Shown here: positions 60,704 to 64,000 of the stretch, piece by piece
Position numbering within the stretch: the first letter of the stretch is position 1
Layout of the letters: each line of letters begins with the position of its first letter
NCBI GenBank assembly: GCA_019419545.1
Contig: DXZT01000035.1
Span: forward strand, 9,195-73,194
Length of the DNA: 64,000 nucleotides
Direction of reading: 5' to 3'
Origin: Collinsella sp.
Lineage (GTDB): Bacteria; Actinomycetota; Coriobacteriia; Coriobacteriales; Coriobacteriaceae
Program-made: the position numbers and the translations under genes
The notes under the pieces: generated by a model
Told to the model about the DNA's origin: nothing
What the model saw: only the letters and a program-made list of their open reading frames with translations
Databases searched by the model: none

Positions 60704-60873
60704 GGAAATTACATCCCGTTTTGAGGCCTCAAACTGGGTCGCAGTTTCCGGTTGAGCCCTGTTTGGGAAAGCATATCCCGTTCTGAGCCGAAATTCCGGG
60801 TCGCAGTTTCCGCTAGGGGCTCCAACCGGAAAGCGCGTCCCAGAATTCGACCAAATTGTGGGTCGAAGTTTCC
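60704..60873. repeat. Array of three 46-bp units with a 62-bp period
   Basis: Units at 60704-60749, 60766-60811 and 60828-60873 begin GGAAA, have TCCC about ten bases on, and end GGGTCGCAGTTTCC (GGGTCGAAGTTTCC in the third). The spacers are exactly 16 bp each. The ends form an outer imperfect dyad; the interiors differ and form their own partial dyads. It lies in the 555-bp gap upstream of the divergent rpoB and propeller-protein genes; the rest of that gap holds the rpoB leader and no gene. Confidence 0.85.
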
Positions 60874-60995
60874 GGCAGGCTATGGCAAAGGGGCTGCCGC
60901 CTTGTTGCACCCGTTTGGCAATGTTGCGCAACAGATTCTTCGAATCCGGCATGAAGATACTGGATAGTTACTTATAACCCAACGAAAGGATTGCC

Positions 60996-62606
60996 ATGTT
61001 TAAGAGCATCCGAAAAGGCGGGAAGATCGCCGCGGTCGCAATCGGCATCGTAGCGGCGCTGACCCCGCTGGCTGCCCCCCCCGCGGCATTAGCTGACGGC
61101 CTGCCGACACCAGAGCTAGAAAAGTCGCTAACCGCCGACGTCGAAGGCGAAGATTCGCATGCATGGTTCACGGACGATGGTAATTACGCCATCATCGAAG
61201 ACTATGACCTCGACTGGGACGATGACGGTAATGATTTATATTACGGTTATTCACGGCTTGATCTTAGGAGCGGTGAAGTCACCCCTATTGATTTACCGAA
61301 ATCCTGTCTATCCGACGTTCGGATTACTTGGGACAACAAGCATCTTTATTGGCTGGATGACGGGAAAGTCATCGTCTATTCCGTCGAAGATCAAAAACAA
61401 GTCGCCCACCCCATACACGCAAAGAAATCAGATGTTAGCCTCAGCGAGCTTAGTGAAGACGGAAACAGCTTGACTGCCTATTGTTCGAATGGCAAATACG
61501 GGGATTTTTGCGTTTTCAATCTACAATCAAATAAGAAAACATTTACGTACAAGTTCGAAAAAGACGATTTGGATGCCGTCCTCTCAAGGGATGGAAAGCG
61601 TTTGTATGTCTGCTCGAATCGAAAGCTCAAGATAATCGACATCCCCGATGGCTCCACGTCAATTAAAGAGATACAAGGCAACGCCCAATGTAATGGGGTA
61701 ACTAGGGCATACGGGTCCGATAAACTACTCATAGGGACTGCCAGCGACGATGACGATTTGCCATATATAACCTATTTCATGGCGGATTACGATGGCAACA
61801 TCGATAAAGTAGCCGACGGTAATAAAATTTATATCTACAATTGGGGAGAGAATTGGGGAAAATATTTTCTAGCCCTTACTGGCGAAAACTACGACACTAT
61901 TGTTATTGACCCAAACACCGGGAAGCAAATTCGATATTTAATAAAAAACGACGACGAGGGCTGGGGTGATAATACCGACATCTCGAGAGACGGCAATATC
62001 GTGCTGGCCTCGATCTCAAACGACGGTTCAACCGTCATTCGCCTCATCGATACCCAGACAGGCCAGAGGGTCGACAGTAAAACTAAATCGGATAGCTATT
62101 GCTTCCCCGAGTTCGTCGATAACGACCAAAAAATCGTTGTGGACTATTCCGATGCCGAAGACCCCACGAAGCTGCACATCGACATCTACAAGTCGAATAT
62201 CCACTATAGCCCGATCGAAAAACTGATCTTCTTTGCCCAGGACAACACGCCAATCGTTGTTGGCGGTGGGATTGCAGCTGTCCTGATGATCATCGGCGGC
62301 ATCGCAGTCGTTTGTATCCGTCGCAAAAAGCGTGCCGCAGCTCAAACAAGCATCGCTGGCACCGCACCCAAAGCAAAGAGACACAAGCGCAGCCGCCACA
62401 AGAAGTATGCCCAGCAGGGACAGGTCGCTCAACAGCCTTCTGCTGGTTCGACATTTGATACACAATGGCAATCGTCAGGGGAGCCCCTCACAGTCATGCC
62501 CCAGCAGCCGGTCGCATCTTCTGCCTCGAAATTCTGCCGCCACTGCGGCACCCCACTCGTACCAGAAGCCAAGTTCTGCCCCAAGTGCGGCCATCCGGTC
62601 GAATAG
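60996..62606 (+). CDS. Secreted-type propeller-like membrane protein with cytosolic zinc ribbon
   Basis: A 536-residue protein not matched to a named family. It has a signal peptide (residues 1-33, AAVAIGIVAALTPLAA, then ALADG), an extracytoplasmic domain of about 385 residues with WD/TolB-like repeats (for example LSRDGKRLYVCSN, ISRDGNIVLASISNDG), one membrane helix at about 420-441, a basic stretch (RRKKR), and a C-terminal zinc ribbon with Cys514, 517, 528 and 531 (CRHCG, CPKCG). The topology places the propeller outside and the ribbon inside, suggesting a sensor or scaffold. Base composition is AT-richer than its neighbours, which hints at transfer. ATG 60996 follows AAAGGA. Confidence 0.75.
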   Translation: MFKSIRKGGKIAAVAIGIVAALTPLAAPPAALADGLPTPELEKSLTADVEGEDSHAWFTDDGNYAIIEDYDLDWDDDGNDLYYGYSRLDLRSGEVTPIDLPKSCLSDVRITWDNKHLYWLDDGKVIVYSVEDQKQVAHPIHAKKSDVSLSELSEDGNSLTAYCSNGKYGDFCVFNLQSNKKTFTYKFEKDDLDAVLSRDGKRLYVCSNRKLKIIDIPDGSTSIKEIQGNAQCNGVTRAYGSDKLLIGTASDDDDLPYITYFMADYDGNIDKVADGNKIYIYNWGENWGKYFLALTGENYDTIVIDPNTGKQIRYLIKNDDEGWGDNTDISRDGNIVLASISNDGSTVIRLIDTQTGQRVDSKTKSDSYCFPEFVDNDQKIVVDYSDAEDPTKLHIDIYKSNIHYSPIEKLIFFAQDNTPIVVGGGIAAVLMIIGGIAVVCIRRKKRAAAQTSIAGTAPKAKRHKRSRHKKYAQQGQVAQQPSAGSTFDTQWQSSGEPLTVMPQQPVASSASKFCRHCGTPLVPEAKFCPKCGHPVE

Positions 62607-62635
62607 CACCTGACAAGCAAACCCACAGCCAAATC

Positions 62636-62664
62636 GGGCCGCCCCTCACGGGACGGCCCTTTTG
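62636..62664 (+). terminator. Terminator of the propeller-like gene
   Basis: GGGCCG (62636-62641) / CGGCCC (62654-62659) with inner GC pairs, followed by TTTTGC, 29 bp after the stop codon. Confidence 0.75.
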
Positions 62665-62693
62665 CTTGGAAGGAAATCAGGTGAAGCGGCAGG

Positions 62694-62724
62694 ATGTGAC
62701 AAAGGGATTGTCCCTTTGTCACAT
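62694..62724. repeat. Perfect 14-bp palindrome ATGTGACAAAGGGA
   Basis: ATGTGACAAAGGGA (62694-62707) and TCCCTTTGTCACAT (62711-62724) with a 3-nt loop TTG. It belongs to the GACAAAGGGA hairpins and lies between the convergent propeller gene and galU. Confidence 0.8.
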
Positions 62725-62783
62725 TGGCTGAAAAAACGGGTGCAGACAGAAGTCCGCACCCGTAAATGTCGATGCCCGAAGGC

Positions 62784-63692
62784 TTACTTGCGCATCAAGC
62801 CGCCGCGCTCGTCAATGGCATCCCAGAAGGCGTCTGCGAAGCGAGGATCGCTTGCGGCCATGAGGGCGTTGGTGGCCATCCAACCAGACGGGGTGCCGGT
62901 GTCGTAGCCCGAGAGCGGGTCGATGACGACAGCGTACATGGCCTCACGATCAAGCGAACGTGCCATGGCGTCGGTCAGCTGGATCTCGCCGCCCTTACCG
63001 GCCTGCTGATCGGCCAGCAGGTCCATGACCAGCGGGCTCAGCAGGTAACGACCGACGATGTACAGGTTGGACGGAGCCGCCTCGGGAGCAGGCTTTTCGA
63101 CCAGACCGCCGATGCGCCAGACAGCGCCCGGCTCGGCATCGGCAACGCCCTCGGCGCCCTCGAGCGAACCGACGCGCTCGCCGGCGATAACGCCGTAGCG
63201 GCTGACTTCCTCGGGCGAGCAAGCAGCGACGGCGATAACCGAAGCGCCACCGTGCTCCTTGGAAACGGCGAGCATCTTGTCACAGATGTCACGGTTGGGC
63301 ACAACGTAGTCGCCCAGAAGAACCAGGAAGTTCTCCCCCGCCACAGCGTCGGCGGCAGAGCGAATGGCATGACCGAGGCCCTTGGGCTCGTACTGATAAC
63401 GGAAGTCGACCGGCATACCGCCAGCGTGGGCGACGGCGTCGGCATAAGCATCCTTGCCGCGCTCGCGCAGCAGGTTCTCGAGCGAACGATCGGGCTGGAA
63501 ATAGCTCAGCAGCTCGGGCTTACCGGGAGAGGTAACGATGATGGCATCGTCGACCTCCTCGGGGTCGAGTGCCTCCTCAACGACATACTGAATGACCGGC
63601 TTGTCGAGCACCGGCAGCATCTCTTTGGGCGTGCACTTGGTGCCAGGCAGAAAACGCGTGCCAAGACCGGCGGCGGGGATGATTGCCTTCAT
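62784..63692 (-). CDS. galU: UTP--glucose-1-phosphate uridylyltransferase
   Basis: A 302-residue nucleotidyltransferase starting MKAIIPAAGLGTRFLPGTKCTPKEMLPV, the uridylyl-binding signature. VEKPAPEAAPSNLYIVGRY and GEIQLTDAMA match GalU. TTG 63701 is in frame but ATG 63692 matches the family start. It makes UDP-glucose for cell-surface glycans. It is a single gene here; its transcript comes from 63693-63900, where I see no definite promoter. Confidence 0.95.
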   Translation of the reverse strand: MKAIIPAAGLGTRFLPGTKCTPKEMLPVLDKPVIQYVVEEALDPEEVDDAIIVTSPGKPELLSYFQPDRSLENLLRERGKDAYADAVAHAGGMPVDFRYQYEPKGLGHAIRSAADAVAGENFLVLLGDYVVPNRDICDKMLAVSKEHGGASVIAVAACSPEEVSRYGVIAGERVGSLEGAEGVADAEPGAVWRIGGLVEKPAPEAAPSNLYIVGRYLLSPLVMDLLADQQAGKGGEIQLTDAMARSLDREAMYAVVIDPLSGYDTGTPSGWMATNALMAASDPRFADAFWDAIDERGGLMRK

Positions 63693-64000
63693 GTTATTCA
63701 AGGATCCTTTCGCAGGCGCAGAATGCGCCCTGTGCGTGCGGCGCGGCGGCCGCAGACCAAATTGCGATACCGAAGTATCTTACCGCCGGAGACATACGTC
63801 GCCGTAAGGCAAACGCAATTCTTCAGCAGGTCAACGCAAATTATTGCTCGAATGGTGCAATTTTACGCCCCAGCGGTAACGGGATTGGCACGGCGAAGAC
63901 AACGGTGTTCTGCATGCCGAGCAATGGGAATGAGGGGTCATAACAACAATCAAAACCACCCCTAAAAGGGGTGGTTTGCTCTTAGGGTATAACCCTTGGA
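63693..64000. other. Region upstream of galU to the window end
   Basis: About 300 bp with no gene I can support. It holds the galU leader and ends in a terminator (63953-63979). The gene that this terminator serves lies outside the window or on the other side of it. Confidence 0.5.
63953..63979. terminator. Terminator near the right end of the window
   Basis: AAACCACCCC (63953-63962) / GGGGTGGTTT (63968-63977), a perfect 10-bp stem with a 5-nt loop and flanking A and T runs. Confidence 0.85.

Noticed and set aside
61478..61732. Minus-strand 84-codon frame inside the propeller-like gene
   Set aside because: No RBS, no similarity, and entirely antisense to a well-supported gene.

Overview
This window reads as a chromosomal segment of a high-GC, obligately anaerobic actinobacterium of the class Coriobacteriia, most likely Collinsella or a close relative. 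That placement is an inference from the ribosomal and RNA polymerase sequences, the anaerobic purine genes, the PTS-rich sugar metabolism and the FabK-type fatty acid cluster; no 16S rRNA gene is present. Most genes lie on the minus strand, so transcription mainly runs from high to low coordinates.

Layout. (1) 1-10.3 kb: a purine (xanthine/urate-type) catabolic cluster with a molybdenum hydroxylase cut by the window edge, a poly-ferredoxin, YgfK, SsnA, an NCS2 permease and a divergent YheO-type regulator. (2) 10.4-16.5 kb: RidA, a U32 peptidase-family protein, an RluA-type pseudouridine synthase, a three-unit dyad array, and a DeoR regulator with a Gfo/Idh/MocA oxidoreductase. (3) 16.5-26.7 kb: IS200 and IS3 remnants flank a mannose-family PTS (EIIB, C, D, A) with a GH172/DUF2961 enzyme, a ROK sugar kinase and a degenerate LevR-type activator; a truncated MTA/SAH nucleosidase follows. 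(4) 26.7-32.5 kb: a truncated S10 operon (rplC to rplX), ending in a terminator where rplE would normally follow. (5) 33-45.4 kb: a histidine phosphatase, a cation efflux protein, a stand-alone PTS EIIC, and a complete type II fatty acid synthesis operon in Firmicutes order (fabH-acpP-fabK-fabD-fabG-fabF-accB-fabZ-accC-accDA), with biotin ligase divergent. (6) 46.4-60.4 kb: rpoB-rpoC, a sigma/anti-sigma pair, and rpsL-rpsG-fusA-rpsJ. (7) 61-64 kb: a secreted/membrane propeller-like protein with a cytosolic zinc ribbon, and galU.

How it works together. The first cluster probably imports and reductively or hydrolytically processes purines as electron or nitrogen sources. The PTS block probably takes up fructose-containing or related saccharides and feeds them through the GH172-like enzyme and ROK kinase. 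The fab block supplies membrane lipids, with biotin ligase activating AccB. The core rpoBC-str-S10 region, contiguous in many bacteria, is split here by about 14 kb of metabolic genes, with rpsJ left on the str side.

The most unusual content is non-coding. Three copies of a repeat have an almost identical 81-nt core embedded in 24-28 bp inverted arms that are completely different between copies yet perfectly complementary within each copy. Two unrelated arrays each consist of exactly three evenly spaced dyads. A family of small hairpins shares a GGGACAG-type loop on varied stems. A sigma/anti-sigma cassette is bracketed by repeats on both sides.
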